From Limivivens faecihominis (GTDB lineage: Bacteria > Bacillota > Clostridia > Lachnospirales > Lachnospiraceae): a DNA stretch of 64,000 nucleotides. The translations under genes were made by a program, and so were the position numbers. Of the stretch, positions 1 to 8,585 are shown in pieces. The notes under the pieces are model-generated. The model did not search any database, was not told the DNA's origin, and saw only the letters and a program-made list of their open reading frames with translations. Location of the stretch: contig NZ_JAJEPR010000019.1 in the NCBI RefSeq assembly GCF_020686945.1, forward strand, positions 1 through 64,000. Reading direction: 5' to 3'. How positions within the stretch are numbered: position 1 is the first letter of the stretch; every line of letters begins with the position of its first letter.

Positions 1-80
1 TGTTTGGCGGGTCCCAAGTTCAAAAGCCTTATCGTGCAAGCACGAACGGCTTTTTGAGCTTTTGACCCTGGCATCATTAT
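1..80 (-). repeat. Dispersed hairpin repeat, copy A
   Basis: The reverse complement of this stretch is nearly identical to 22452-22530 (copy B). The core is a long hairpin: arms rich in CAAAAG/CTTTTG enclose an inner stem with the loop region CGTGCTTGCACG. The copy lies in opposite orientation to copy B and probably continues beyond the left edge of the window. It has no coding capacity. It is likely a short palindromic intergenic repeat; a role as a terminator of an upstream gene cannot be excluded. Confidence 0.75.
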
Positions 81-99
81 ATTTAAAAATAAAAAAATC

Positions 100-128
100 T
101 TGACAGAATTCATTCACTGCTGTATAGT
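100..128 (+). promoter_or_regulatory. Sigma-A promoter of the structured RNA
   Basis: A perfect -35 TTGACA (100-105) and a -10 TATAGT (123-128) are separated by 17 bp, predicting a start near 135. No open reading frame follows for about 490 bp, so the promoter serves the structured RNA and possibly speD by read-through. Confidence 0.8.
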
Positions 129-134
129 TTAAGC

Positions 135-519
135 GTATGTGATATGAGTTTCTGACAGAGTATCCATGCAAATATTTTCTCTGACCACCCAGTTGGGTTA
201 AGGCCATACGGACAGCCGGGTCAACTGCCGAAGGGCGATTTTATCGCCATTATTGATTTTTGATAATGGAAAGCATAGCTTTCTGTTGTTGGGTGAAAAA
301 CTCAATTTTATGAGTTGTTTTATTTTCTGTGCGTGATGCGCATCAACTTGTAAATCAGTCAATAAGAGTAGTAAAAGTAAGTATTTGCTATATAGACTCT
401 GACGAAGAACTCATTTTTTATTGGGGATTTTCTGCATGCGCGGGAAAATCCGGGAAAAACAGATAAAGTGAGTATATTTACAGGCAGTATGTCATCAAAG
501 GCATGCTGCCTGTATTTTT
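135..519 (+). ncRNA. Large structured RNA upstream of speD, class not assigned
   Basis: A strong promoter and an intrinsic terminator bracket about 385 nt without an ORF. The sequence is dense in local hairpins: CCCAGTTGGG, GGCGAT-TTT-ATCGCC, an ATTATTGA/TGATAAT arm pair, GGAAAGC-ATA-GCTTTC, AACTCA-...-TGAGTT, and GGATTTTC-...-GAAAATCC. It lacks the signature sequences I know for RNase P, tmRNA, SRP RNA or T-box leaders. The stretch around 190-245 faintly recalls the clostridial raiA RNA family, but I could not confirm that from memory. Alternatives are a stand-alone RNA or a cis-acting leader of the polyamine operon, since no good promoter is visible between its terminator and speD. Confidence 0.6.
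480..519 (+). terminator. Intrinsic terminator of the structured RNA
   Basis: Arms ACAGGCAG (480-487) and CTGCCTGT (506-513), extended by ATG/CAT pairing, are followed by five T residues. It ends the RNA 110 bp before speD. Confidence 0.8.
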
Positions 520-604
520 GTAACTATTCAGAGTCAAGCAGATTTTCAGGAAAACACAACGAAATGAAGCGCAGCGAAATCGAGGTGTGGCTCTGAATAG
601 TTAC
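520..604. repeat. 14-bp inverted repeat element in front of speD
   Basis: GTAACTATTCAGAG (520-533) and its exact reverse complement (591-604) flank a 57-bp spacer containing GAAGCGCAGCGAAA. The spacer recalls the GAAGCGGAGCG core of the repeats at 22565 and 24619. The element ends 15 bp before the speD ribosome site, so it lies in any transcript entering the operon. Confidence 0.7.
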
Positions 605-629
605 ATATCTTATACAACCGGAGGAAATC

Positions 630-1388
630 ATGGGGGAGAAATTGAAACTATACGGGTTTAATAACCTGACCAAAGCCCTGAGCTTTAACATTTATGATGT
701 CTGTTATGCCAAGACGGCACGAGAGCAGAAAGACTATATTGATTATATAGACGAACAGTATAATGCGGAACGTCTTACAGGGATTCTTACGACCCTGACG
801 GATATGATCGGAGCAACGGTTCTGAATATTGCCCGCCAGGATTATGAGCCTCAGGGGGCTTCTGTTACGCTTCTGATCGCGGAGGATTCCATGCTGCCGA
901 GAAGCCAGACACAGCTGGCCCATCTGGATAAAAGTCATGTGACGGTACATACCTATCCGGAATACCATCCGGAGACCTGCATTGCTACCTTCCGGGTGGA
1001 TATCGACGTGGCGACCTGCGGGGAGATCACGCCGCTTTCCACACTGGATTATCTCATCGGTTCCTTTGACTCGGATATCATTACGATGGATTACCGGGTG
1101 AGAGGCTTTACCAGGGATGTCAATGGAAAAAAACTCTTCCTGGATCATCCGGTCACATCCATTCAGGATTATATCAATCCGGAGATTCTAAGGCGCTATG
1201 ACGCAGTGGATATCAATGTCTATGCGGCCAGCCTTTTCCACACCCGGATGATGATCAAAGAGCCGGATCTTCAGAACTATCTTTTCAAGACGGATATTTA
1301 TGAGCTTCCGCCGCTGACCCGGCTGGAGATCATGAACAACCTCCGCCGGGAAATGATCGAGATTTTCAACGGCAGAAACATTTATTAG
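630..1388 (+). CDS. speD: S-adenosylmethionine decarboxylase proenzyme
   Basis: SpeD decarboxylates S-adenosylmethionine to the aminopropyl donor used by SpeE. The 252 residues match the E. coli-type enzyme (about 264). The self-cleavage site is K101-S102 in LDKSHVTVHTYPE; Ser102 would become the pyruvoyl group. Conserved STCG-like (ATCGEI), DYRVRGFTRD and FHTRMM blocks are present. The start follows GGAGG (620-624). It is the first gene of a compact polyamine operon, with the decarboxylase gene 11 bp downstream. No clear promoter lies between the terminator at 519 and this gene. Confidence 0.95.
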   Translation: MGEKLKLYGFNNLTKALSFNIYDVCYAKTAREQKDYIDYIDEQYNAERLTGILTTLTDMIGATVLNIARQDYEPQGASVTLLIAEDSMLPRSQTQLAHLDKSHVTVHTYPEYHPETCIATFRVDIDVATCGEITPLSTLDYLIGSFDSDIITMDYRVRGFTRDVNGKKLFLDHPVTSIQDYINPEILRRYDAVDINVYAASLFHTRMMIKEPDLQNYLFKTDIYELPPLTRLEIMNNLRREMIEIFNGRNIY

Positions 1389-1399
1389 GAGGCAAAAGA

Positions 1400-2854
1400 G
1401 TGAAAGAGTTATCTCAGGAAAGAGCTCCGATCTATGAAGCTCTGGAACGTTTTAATAAGATGCGGGTGGTTCCTTTTGACGTACCTGGCCATAAAAGAGG
1501 AAGGGGAAATCCAGAGCTGACCCGGCTTCTGGGGGAGAGCTGCATCCGGCTGGATGTGAATTCCATGAAACCACTGGACAATCTCTGTCATCCGGTTTCG
1601 GTGATCCGGGAAGCGGAAGATCTGGCGGCGGAGGCTTTTCATGCATCCCATGCCTTTCTGATGGTGGGAGGGACGACCTCCGCAGTGCAGAGCATGATCC
1701 TTTCCGCCACGCGAAGAGGGGAAAAAATCATCCTTCCGAGAAATGTACACCGAAGCGTTATGGGAGCCATGGTACTGAACGGAGCAATTCCCGTTTATGT
1801 AAATCCGGAAGGAAATGAGCGGCTGGGCATCCCTCTTGGTATGAGTGTGGAAGCGGTAAAAAAAGCCATTCAGGAAAATCCGGATGCAAAAGCTGTTTTT
1901 GTCAACAATCCGACCTATTATGGCATCTGTTCGGATCTCAGAGCCATTGTGGAGCTGGCCCATGCCAATCATATGCTCTGTCTGGTGGATGAGGCCCACG
2001 GAACTCATTTCTATTTCAGCGATAAACTGCCGCTGTCAGCTATGGATGCAGGAGCCGATATGGCTGCGGTTTCCATGCATAAATCCGGCGGAAGCCTGAC
2101 CCAGAGCTCCCTTCTTCTGACCGGTCCTGCCATGCAGGAGGGCCATGTCCGCCAGATCATTAATCTGACCCAGACCACCAGCGGTTCCTACCTGCTGCTT
2201 TCCAGCCTGGATATTTCCCGAAGAAATCTGGCTCTTCGGGGAAAGGAAGCTTTTGAGCGGGTGATTGAACTGGCGGAATATGCCAGAAAAGAGATCAATC
2301 AGATCGGCGGTTATTATGCCTATTCCCGGGAACTGATCAACGGGGACAGCATTTATGATTTTGACGTGACCAAGCTTTCTGTGAATACCCTGGATGTGGG
2401 ACTGGCGGGCATCGAAGTCTATGATCTTCTCCGGGATGAATACGATATCCAGATCGAATTTGGAGATCTGGGAAATATTCTGGCTTATCTTTCCATCGGA
2501 GACCGGTCACGGGAGATCGAGCGTCTGGTCAGTGCTCTTTCTGAGATCCGGCGGCGCTTCGGCAGGGAAAAGGGCGGCTTGATGAAGCAGGAATATATCG
2601 ATCCCAGAGTTGCCGTTTCTCCCCAGGATGCTTTTTATGCGGAAAAGGAATCCCTTCCGCTGATGGAGACGGCCGGGCGGATCTGCAGCGAGTTCGTCAT
2701 GTGCTATCCGCCGGGAATCCCGATTCTGGCGCCGGGAGAGGAGATTACAGAAGATATCCTGCATTATATCGTTTATGCCAAGGAAAAAGGCTGCTCCATG
2801 ACCGGACCGGAGGATGCGGCCATCGAACGGCTGAACGTGCTGAAAGGAGTTTAA
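1400..2854 (+). CDS. speA: Orn/Lys/Arg decarboxylase (probable arginine decarboxylase)
   Basis: A PLP fold-I decarboxylase of the short clostridial/bacillary type (484 aa, no N-terminal wing domain). It shows the entry motif DVPGHK (27-32), DEAH with the cofactor Asp (197-200) and the Schiff-base lysine K228 in SMHKSGGS. The GTG start follows AGGAGG at 1387-1392. Substrate cannot be read from sequence, but the agmatinase two genes downstream makes arginine, giving agmatine, the best guess; lysine or ornithine remain possible. Cytoplasmic. Confidence 0.88.
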   Translation: MKELSQERAPIYEALERFNKMRVVPFDVPGHKRGRGNPELTRLLGESCIRLDVNSMKPLDNLCHPVSVIREAEDLAAEAFHASHAFLMVGGTTSAVQSMILSATRRGEKIILPRNVHRSVMGAMVLNGAIPVYVNPEGNERLGIPLGMSVEAVKKAIQENPDAKAVFVNNPTYYGICSDLRAIVELAHANHMLCLVDEAHGTHFYFSDKLPLSAMDAGADMAAVSMHKSGGSLTQSSLLLTGPAMQEGHVRQIINLTQTTSGSYLLLSSLDISRRNLALRGKEAFERVIELAEYARKEINQIGGYYAYSRELINGDSIYDFDVTKLSVNTLDVGLAGIEVYDLLRDEYDIQIEFGDLGNILAYLSIGDRSREIERLVSALSEIRRRFGREKGGLMKQEYIDPRVAVSPQDAFYAEKESLPLMETAGRICSEFVMCYPPGIPILAPGEEITEDILHYIVYAKEKGCSMTGPEDAAIERLNVLKGV

Positions 2855-2857
2855 AAA

Positions 2858-3709
2858 ATGGAATTATGGTTTACCGAGTCTCATACCCCCAATGTGAAAT
2901 TCTCCATACGGGTGGATAGACAGCTTTATTCCTCGCAGAGTGAATTCCAGAGGATTGATGTCTTTGAATCGCCGGAATTTGGCCGGATTCTTGTCCTTGA
3001 CGGATATCTTATGATGACGGAAAAAGACGAGTTCATCTATCATGAAATGATCACCCATGTTCCCATGGCAGTGCATCCAAACGTAAAAAGCGTGCTGGTC
3101 ATCGGAGCCGGAGATGGCGGCGTGATCCGGGAACTGACCCGTTATCCGGAGATCGAGCATATCGATATGGTGGAAATTGATGAAGAGGTTGTTGAAGTTT
3201 CAAAGAAATATCTGCCTCAGACGGCCTGTGCCTTTGACGATCCGCGGCTTCATATTTTCTATGAGGACGGACTGAAATATATCCGCTCTGCTCATGACAA
3301 ATATGACCTCATCATTGTGGATTCCACGGATCCCTTCGGGCCCGGTGAGGGATTGTTTACCAGAGAATTTTACGGGAACTGCTATAAAGCTCTTCATGAA
3401 GATGGAATCCTGATCAATCAGCATGAAAGTCCTTTTTATGAGGAGGATGCCATGGCCTGCCAGCGGGCACACAAACGGATCGTGGAATCTTTCCCCTTAA
3501 GCCGGGTTTATCAGGTGCATATTCCAACCTATCCGTCCGGTCACTGGCTTTTTGGCTTTTCATCCAAGAAATATCATCCTCTGAAAGATCTTGACGAGGC
3601 CCGCTGGAATGCCAGAGGACTGAAATGCCGTTACTATACAACTACGCTTCACCGGGGCTCCTTCTATGTCCCGGCTTATGTGGAGGAATTGCTGGAAGAT
3701 GTTGAGTAA
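2858..3709 (+). CDS. speE: Spermidine synthase (aminopropyltransferase)
   Basis: SpeE transfers an aminopropyl group from decarboxylated SAM to putrescine or a related amine. The 283-residue protein has the expected N-terminal beta domain (ELWFTE), the Rossmann motif GAGDGG (83-88), the acceptor-site DSTDP (155-159) and a C-terminal FGFSSK block. It begins 3 bp after the preceding stop codon and its end overlaps speB. Acceptor choice (putrescine or agmatine) is not resolvable by eye. Confidence 0.94.
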   Translation: MELWFTESHTPNVKFSIRVDRQLYSSQSEFQRIDVFESPEFGRILVLDGYLMMTEKDEFIYHEMITHVPMAVHPNVKSVLVIGAGDGGVIRELTRYPEIEHIDMVEIDEEVVEVSKKYLPQTACAFDDPRLHIFYEDGLKYIRSAHDKYDLIIVDSTDPFGPGEGLFTREFYGNCYKALHEDGILINQHESPFYEEDAMACQRAHKRIVESFPLSRVYQVHIPTYPSGHWLFGFSSKKYHPLKDLDEARWNARGLKCRYYTTTLHRGSFYVPAYVEELLEDVE

Positions 3710-4553
3710 AAATGTAGAGACTTTTTTGGAATGTGATAAGACTTATGAGGAGGCGGATACTGTCCTTTTTGGAGCTCCTTTTGACTCCACCACGTCTTTT
3801 CGTCCGGGAACCCGCTTTGGAAGTGGTGCGATCCGTCATGAATCTTTCGGACTGGAGAGCTACAGCCCCTACCAGGACAGGGATCTTCGGGACGCCCGGA
3901 TCATGGACAGCGGTGATCTGGAACTTCCTTTTGGAAATACGGAGGAAGTGCTTCGTGAGATCGAGGAGCGGGCAGCAGAAATCCTCAGCGATGGAAAACG
4001 CCCCTTTCTTCTGGGCGGGGAGCATCTGGTTACCCTGGGTGCTTTTCGGGCAGCACTGAAAAAATATCCAGAGCTCTGCATGATCCATTTTGATGCCCAT
4101 ACGGATCTTCGTGAGGACTATCTGGGCGTGAAGTTATCTCATGCCTGTGTGATCCGAAGATGCTGGGAGCTGGCCGGTGAGGGCCGGATTCATCAGTTTG
4201 GCATCCGTTCCGGGGAACGGGAAGAATTCCTTTTTGGAAAAGAACATACAGATCTTCATGCTTTTACTTTTGACGGGCTTGCAGAGGTCCTGGATTCACT
4301 AAAAGATGCTCCGGTCTATTTTACCGTGGATCTGGATGTCATGGATCCCTCTGTTTTTCCAGGGACAGGAACGCCGGAACCCGGCGGAGTCAGCTTCGAT
4401 GAGCTAAGAAAGGCAGTGACTCTGGTCTGCCAGAGAGCGAATGTTGTCGCCCTGGATGCTAACGAACTGTCTCCGCATTATGATGCCAGCGGGGCGTCCA
4501 CGGCTGTGGCAGCCAAGATCGTCCGGGAAATGCTTCTGGCGCTGATGCAGTAA
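3699..4553 (+). CDS. speB: Agmatinase / ureohydrolase
   Basis: A ureohydrolase expected to cleave agmatine to putrescine and urea. The manganese ligands are visible as GGEH (H109), DAHTD (D132, H134, D136) and DLDVMDP (D211, D213). I chose ATG 3699 (284 aa): it overlaps the end of speE and has GGAGG at 3682-3686, whereas the in-frame ATG at 3666 would add a non-conserved leader. With the carboxyspermidine genes downstream, N-aminopropylagmatine is an alternative substrate. Confidence 0.9.
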   Translation: MLSKNVETFLECDKTYEEADTVLFGAPFDSTTSFRPGTRFGSGAIRHESFGLESYSPYQDRDLRDARIMDSGDLELPFGNTEEVLREIEERAAEILSDGKRPFLLGGEHLVTLGAFRAALKKYPELCMIHFDAHTDLREDYLGVKLSHACVIRRCWELAGEGRIHQFGIRSGEREEFLFGKEHTDLHAFTFDGLAEVLDSLKDAPVYFTVDLDVMDPSVFPGTGTPEPGGVSFDELRKAVTLVCQRANVVALDANELSPHYDASGASTAVAAKIVREMLLALMQ

Positions 4554-4587
4554 AATTTTGAAAATTCGGGCCGGGTGTTTTCCGGTT

Positions 4588-4624
4588 CAAAGTGCTCATT
4601 CATGAGGCAGTGAGGGGCACTTTG
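4588..4624 (+). other. Intra-operon hairpin between speB and the dehydrogenase
   Basis: CAAAGTGC (4588-4595) pairs exactly with GCACTTTG (4617-4624) and the stem extends by two weaker pairs. No T tract follows, so it is not a standard terminator. It sits in the only sizeable gap (136 bp) of the polyamine operon and may set relative expression or mRNA stability. Confidence 0.5.
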
Positions 4625-4689
4625 AGCTGGAAATCCCCATGGCTCTGAAAGGATTATACGATATCAATAAAAACGGGAGGAATTGTTTT

Positions 4690-5892
4690 ATGGGAAAAGT
4701 ACTGATCATCGGTTGCGGCGGAGTTGCCTCTGTTGCCATCCACAAATGCTGCCAGAACAGCGAGGTATTCAGCGAGGTATGTATCGCCAGCCGGACAAAA
4801 TCCAAATGTGATGCACTGAAAGAGAAACTGGAAGGAACCACAAAAACAAAGATCACCACAGCGCAGGTGAATGCAGATAACGTAGACGAGCTCATTGCAC
4901 TGATCGAAAAGGAAAAGCCCCAGGTGGTTTTAAATCTGGCCCTTCCCTATCAGGATCTGACTATTATGGATGCCTGCCTGGCTACGAAGACTCATTATGT
5001 GGATACCGCTAACTATGAGCCGGAAGATACGGCAAAATTTGAGTACAGCTGGCAGTGGGCTTACCGGGAACGGTTTGAAAAAGCAGGAATCACTGCTCTT
5101 CTGGGAAGCGGTTTTGACCCGGGTGTCACCAGCGTATTTTCTGCCTATGCCCTGAAACATCAGTTTGACGAGATCAACTATATTGATATTCTCGACTGCA
5201 ACGGCGGCGACCATGGATATCCTTTTGCCACAAACTTTAATCCGGAAATTAATATCCGTGAGGTTTCTGCCAAAGGTTCCTACTGGGAAGACGGCCATTG
5301 GGTGGAGACCGAGCCCATGGAGATCAAAAGGGTTTATAACTTTGATCAGGTAGGAGAGAAGGATATGTACCTTCTTCACCATGAAGAGATCGAAAGCCTG
5401 GCGTTAAATATGCCGGGAATCAAGAGAATCCGTTTCTTCATGACCTTCGGCCAGAGTTATCTGACACACCTTCGCTGTCTGGAAAATGTGGGTATGACCT
5501 CGATCGAACCGATCATGTATGAAGGAAAAGAGATCGTTCCTCTGCAGTTCTTAAAAGCAGTCCTTCCGGATCCGGCTTCCCTTGGCCCACGCACAAAGGG
5601 AAAAACCAACATCGGCTGTATTTTCCAGGGAAAGAAAGACGGCAAAGACAAGACCTATTATCTCTACAATGTATGTGATCATCAGGAATGTTATAAAGAG
5701 GTGGGATCTCAGGCAGTTTCCTATACCACCGGTGTTCCGGCCATGATCGGTGCCATGATGCTGATGACCGGAACCTGGAACAAGCCCGGCGTCCATAACA
5801 TCGAAGAGTTTGATCCGGATCCCTTCATGGAAGCATTGAATAAATGGGGCCTTCCCTGGACGGAAGATTTCCATCCGGTACTGGTAGACTGA
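4690..5892 (+). CDS. Carboxy(nor)spermidine dehydrogenase (saccharopine dehydrogenase family)
   Basis: This enzyme class condenses aspartate semialdehyde with an amine and reduces the imine with NADPH, giving carboxyspermidine or carboxynorspermidine. The 400-residue protein starts with a Rossmann fold (VLIIGCGGVAS), followed by family blocks such as GSGFDPGVTS and YTTGVPAMIGA. ATG 4690 follows GGGAGG (4675-4680); the ATG at 4639 lacks such a site. The stop overlaps the next start (TGATG), so it is coupled to nspC, its usual pathway partner. Confidence 0.9.
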   Translation: MGKVLIIGCGGVASVAIHKCCQNSEVFSEVCIASRTKSKCDALKEKLEGTTKTKITTAQVNADNVDELIALIEKEKPQVVLNLALPYQDLTIMDACLATKTHYVDTANYEPEDTAKFEYSWQWAYRERFEKAGITALLGSGFDPGVTSVFSAYALKHQFDEINYIDILDCNGGDHGYPFATNFNPEINIREVSAKGSYWEDGHWVETEPMEIKRVYNFDQVGEKDMYLLHHEEIESLALNMPGIKRIRFFMTFGQSYLTHLRCLENVGMTSIEPIMYEGKEIVPLQFLKAVLPDPASLGPRTKGKTNIGCIFQGKKDGKDKTYYLYNVCDHQECYKEVGSQAVSYTTGVPAMIGAMMLMTGTWNKPGVHNIEEFDPDPFMEALNKWGLPWTEDFHPVLVD

Positions 5893-7016
5893 TGAGCGGT
5901 CAGATCCGTACTCCGTATTTCCTGGTGGATGAAAAACGGTTGATTCAGAATCTGGAGCTGTTAAAAAAAGTAGAAGAGGAGGGTCCCTGCCGGATCCTCC
6001 TGGCGCAGAAAGCCTTTTCCATGTTTTCTGTTTATCCGCTGATCCGGAAGTATCTGGTCGGTTCCACAGCCAGCGGTCTCTACGAGGCAAGGCTTGGAAA
6101 AGAAGAATTTGGCGGGGAGACGCATGTGTTCTCTCCGGCTTACCGGGAAGACGAATTTGAGGAACTTCTGACCTATGCCGATCATCTGGTATTCAATTCT
6201 CCTTCCCAGCTTCGAAAATACAGCCCCCGGGCCCGGGCGCTGGGAAAAGAGACCGGCCTTCGGATCAATCCTGAATGCTCCACCCAGGAAGGCCATGCCA
6301 TCTATGATCCCTGTGCTCCGGGTTCCCGCCTGGGGACTACACTGGAACAGTTTGAGGAAGAACTGCTGCCTCTTCTGGATGGCCTGCATTTTCATACGCT
6401 CTGCGAACAGGATTCTGATGATTTAGAGACCACGGCAGAGGTATTTGAGAAGAAATTTGGAAAATATCTTTATCAGATGAAATGGGTCAATTTTGGCGGA
6501 GGCCATCATATTACAAGAAAGGATTATGATGTGGAACGACTTCTTCGTATTGTCCGTCATTTTCATGAGACCTATGGTGTGACGGTCTATCTGGAGCCTG
6601 GGGAAGCCGTGGTTCTGAACGCAGGTTATCTCGTGACTTCTGTTCTGGAAACGCTTTATAATGGAATGGATCTTGCAATTCTGGATACCTCCGCAGCCTG
6701 CCACATGCCGGATGTTCTGGAAATGCCCTATCGTCCGCCTCTTAAAAACAGCGGAGAACCGGGGGAGAAATCATATACTTATCGCCTGGGTGGACCAACC
6801 TGCCTGGCCGGAGATGTGATTGGAGACTATTCCTTTGATATGCCTTTAAAAGAAGGTGACCGTCTGGTTTTCGAAGATATGGCACTTTATACTATGGTAA
6901 AAACAAATACATTCAACGGAATGCCGCTTCCATCCATTGCGCTCCGGCATGTGGACGGAAGCAAGGAAGTGATCCGAAGCTTTGGCTATGAAGACTTTAA
7001 AAAAAGGTTGTCCTGA
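5892..7016 (+). CDS. nspC: Carboxy(nor)spermidine decarboxylase
   Basis: A fold-III (alanine-racemase-like) PLP decarboxylase that removes the carboxyl group from carboxyspermidine or carboxynorspermidine. The 374 residues include the PLP lysine K40 in LLAQKAFS, the HFHTLCEQ block, a glycine-rich FGGGHH motif and the C-terminal GPTCLAGD active-site cysteine loop. The start codon shares its A with the stop of the preceding gene. The stop codon lies inside the stem of a bidirectional terminator, so this is the last gene of the operon. Confidence 0.92.
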   Translation: MSGQIRTPYFLVDEKRLIQNLELLKKVEEEGPCRILLAQKAFSMFSVYPLIRKYLVGSTASGLYEARLGKEEFGGETHVFSPAYREDEFEELLTYADHLVFNSPSQLRKYSPRARALGKETGLRINPECSTQEGHAIYDPCAPGSRLGTTLEQFEEELLPLLDGLHFHTLCEQDSDDLETTAEVFEKKFGKYLYQMKWVNFGGGHHITRKDYDVERLLRIVRHFHETYGVTVYLEPGEAVVLNAGYLVTSVLETLYNGMDLAILDTSAACHMPDVLEMPYRPPLKNSGEPGEKSYTYRLGGPTCLAGDVIGDYSFDMPLKEGDRLVFEDMALYTMVKTNTFNGMPLPSIALRHVDGSKEVIRSFGYEDFKKRLS

Positions 7017-7038
7017 GATTTTTCAGGACAGCCTTTTT
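7006..7038. terminator. Bidirectional terminator between nspC and abfA
   Basis: The arms GGTTGTCCTGA (7006-7016) and TCAGGACAGCC (7023-7033) form an 11-bp stem with one wobble pair, flanked by A-rich sequence on the left and T5 on the right. It can end both the polyamine operon and the convergent abfA transcript. The nspC stop codon is inside the left arm. Confidence 0.88.
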
Positions 7039-7048
7039 AAAGCGAAAC

Positions 7049-8551
7049 TTACATTTTTTTCATGCGGATCATATTCCAGCTGTGCTTGGTGAGATAACCG
7101 GAAAGCTCTCCATCTTTCAAACTTACGGTATTTCCCTTGGCGGGAGCCACGGTATCCGGCTGCGCCTCGGTATTGACAGCCTTGAGATCATCATTGGTCA
7201 GAACGAGATGCTCGGTGATGGTATAACCGGCGAACTGGCGGAGGTCACAGTGGATCTCCATATCTTCCTCGAGATCTTTGTTCACAGCGAAAAGGGTCAG
7301 CTCCTCGTTTTCTTCCTTCCATACGAGTACAGCATCCAGGTAGGGAGCGTCGCCGTAGGTCTTACTGTCGTAGACAGGACCTTTTACCAGAGTGTTGAGG
7401 ACGGTTCCGCGGCCATAGGTGCTGGTGTAGGCGAAGGGATAGAAGATAGTCTGTCTCCAGGCTCCGGTATCGGAGGTCATGATCGGAGCGATGACGTTGA
7501 CCAGCTGGGCCAGGCAGGCGATCTTGACACGGTCTGCGTGGCGAAGAAGGGTGATGAGAAGGCTTCCCACGAGAAGGGCATCCTCAAAGTTGTAGATATC
7601 CTCCAGCTGGTGCGGCGCTTTGCCCCATTTCTCCAGCTTTTCATCGGCTTCATGGGAGTGGTACCAGACGTTCCATTCGTCAAATGAGAGGTTGATCTTT
7701 TTCTTGCCGCGTTTCTTTGCCTTGACGCTGTCCAGAATGGAGACAACGGAGGAGATGAACTCATCCATGCCTACGCTGCCGGCCAGGAAATCCGGTGTGT
7801 CGTTGGCGGCGTTGGAGTAATACTGGTGAAGGGACATGTAGTCTACCTGATCATAACAGGTGCTAAGTACCTCATCTTCCCAGGCACCGAAGGTCGGCAT
7901 CGTGGGGCCGGAGCTTCCGCAGACCACGGTCTCGATGGTCGGATCGAGCATCTTCATGAGGCGGCCGGTTTCTTCAGCGGTACGGCCGTACTCGTGAGCG
8001 GTCTTGTGGCCCATCTGCCAGGGACCGTCCATCTCATTTCCCAGGCACCAGAGCTTGATATCGTGGGGCTTCTCGTAGCCGTGTTTTTTTCTCAGGTCAC
8101 TGTAGTAGGTGCCTCCGGGGAAGTTGCAGTATTCCAGAAGATTTCTGGCTTCTTCCGGTCCGCGGGTGCCTAAGTTGACAGCCATCATGACATTGGTGTC
8201 GGCTTTTTTTGCCCAGGAAGCAAACTCATTGAGACCGAAGGCGTTGGTTTCGATGACCTGCCAGGCCAGTTCTGCGCGGGCGGGGCGCTCTTCTCTGGGA
8301 CCCACGCTGTCCTCCCAGCGGAAGCCGGATACGAAGTTGCCGCCGGGATAGCGGACTACGGGAACCTTCATTTCCCGGACAAGATCGATCACATCTTTAC
8401 GGAATCCTTCTTCATCTGCAAAAGGACTTCCCGGCTGGTAAATGCCCTCGTAAACAGCCCGGCCCAGCTGCTCGATGAAGGAACCGTAGAGTCTCGGGTC
8501 TACCTCGTCGATGAGATAATGTTTGTCTGCGATGATTTCTGCTTTTTTCAT
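7049..8551 (-). CDS. abfA: Alpha-L-arabinofuranosidase, GH51, intracellular
   Basis: GH51 enzymes release terminal arabinofuranose from arabino-oligosaccharides with retention. The protein (500 aa) has no signal peptide. The acid/base is E173 in CLGNEMDGPW and the nucleophile E292 in SFDEWNVWY, spaced as in the Geobacillus enzyme. I chose the start at 8551, which has AGGAGG 8 bp upstream; the in-frame extension to 8617 would run through the promoter. It is transcribed divergently from the AraC regulator gene, which probably activates it. Confidence 0.94.
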   Translation of the reverse strand: MKKAEIIADKHYLIDEVDPRLYGSFIEQLGRAVYEGIYQPGSPFADEEGFRKDVIDLVREMKVPVVRYPGGNFVSGFRWEDSVGPREERPARAELAWQVIETNAFGLNEFASWAKKADTNVMMAVNLGTRGPEEARNLLEYCNFPGGTYYSDLRKKHGYEKPHDIKLWCLGNEMDGPWQMGHKTAHEYGRTAEETGRLMKMLDPTIETVVCGSSGPTMPTFGAWEDEVLSTCYDQVDYMSLHQYYSNAANDTPDFLAGSVGMDEFISSVVSILDSVKAKKRGKKKINLSFDEWNVWYHSHEADEKLEKWGKAPHQLEDIYNFEDALLVGSLLITLLRHADRVKIACLAQLVNVIAPIMTSDTGAWRQTIFYPFAYTSTYGRGTVLNTLVKGPVYDSKTYGDAPYLDAVLVWKEENEELTLFAVNKDLEEDMEIHCDLRQFAGYTITEHLVLTNDDLKAVNTEAQPDTVAPAKGNTVSLKDGELSGYLTKHSWNMIRMKKM

Positions 8552-8585
8552 TTGCGTACCTCCTGTTTCGCATATTCTTAAAATG

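Noticed and set aside
607..618. TATACA as a -10 for a speD-specific promoter
   Set aside because: A start from it would fall within the ribosome site, and no matching -35 is present.
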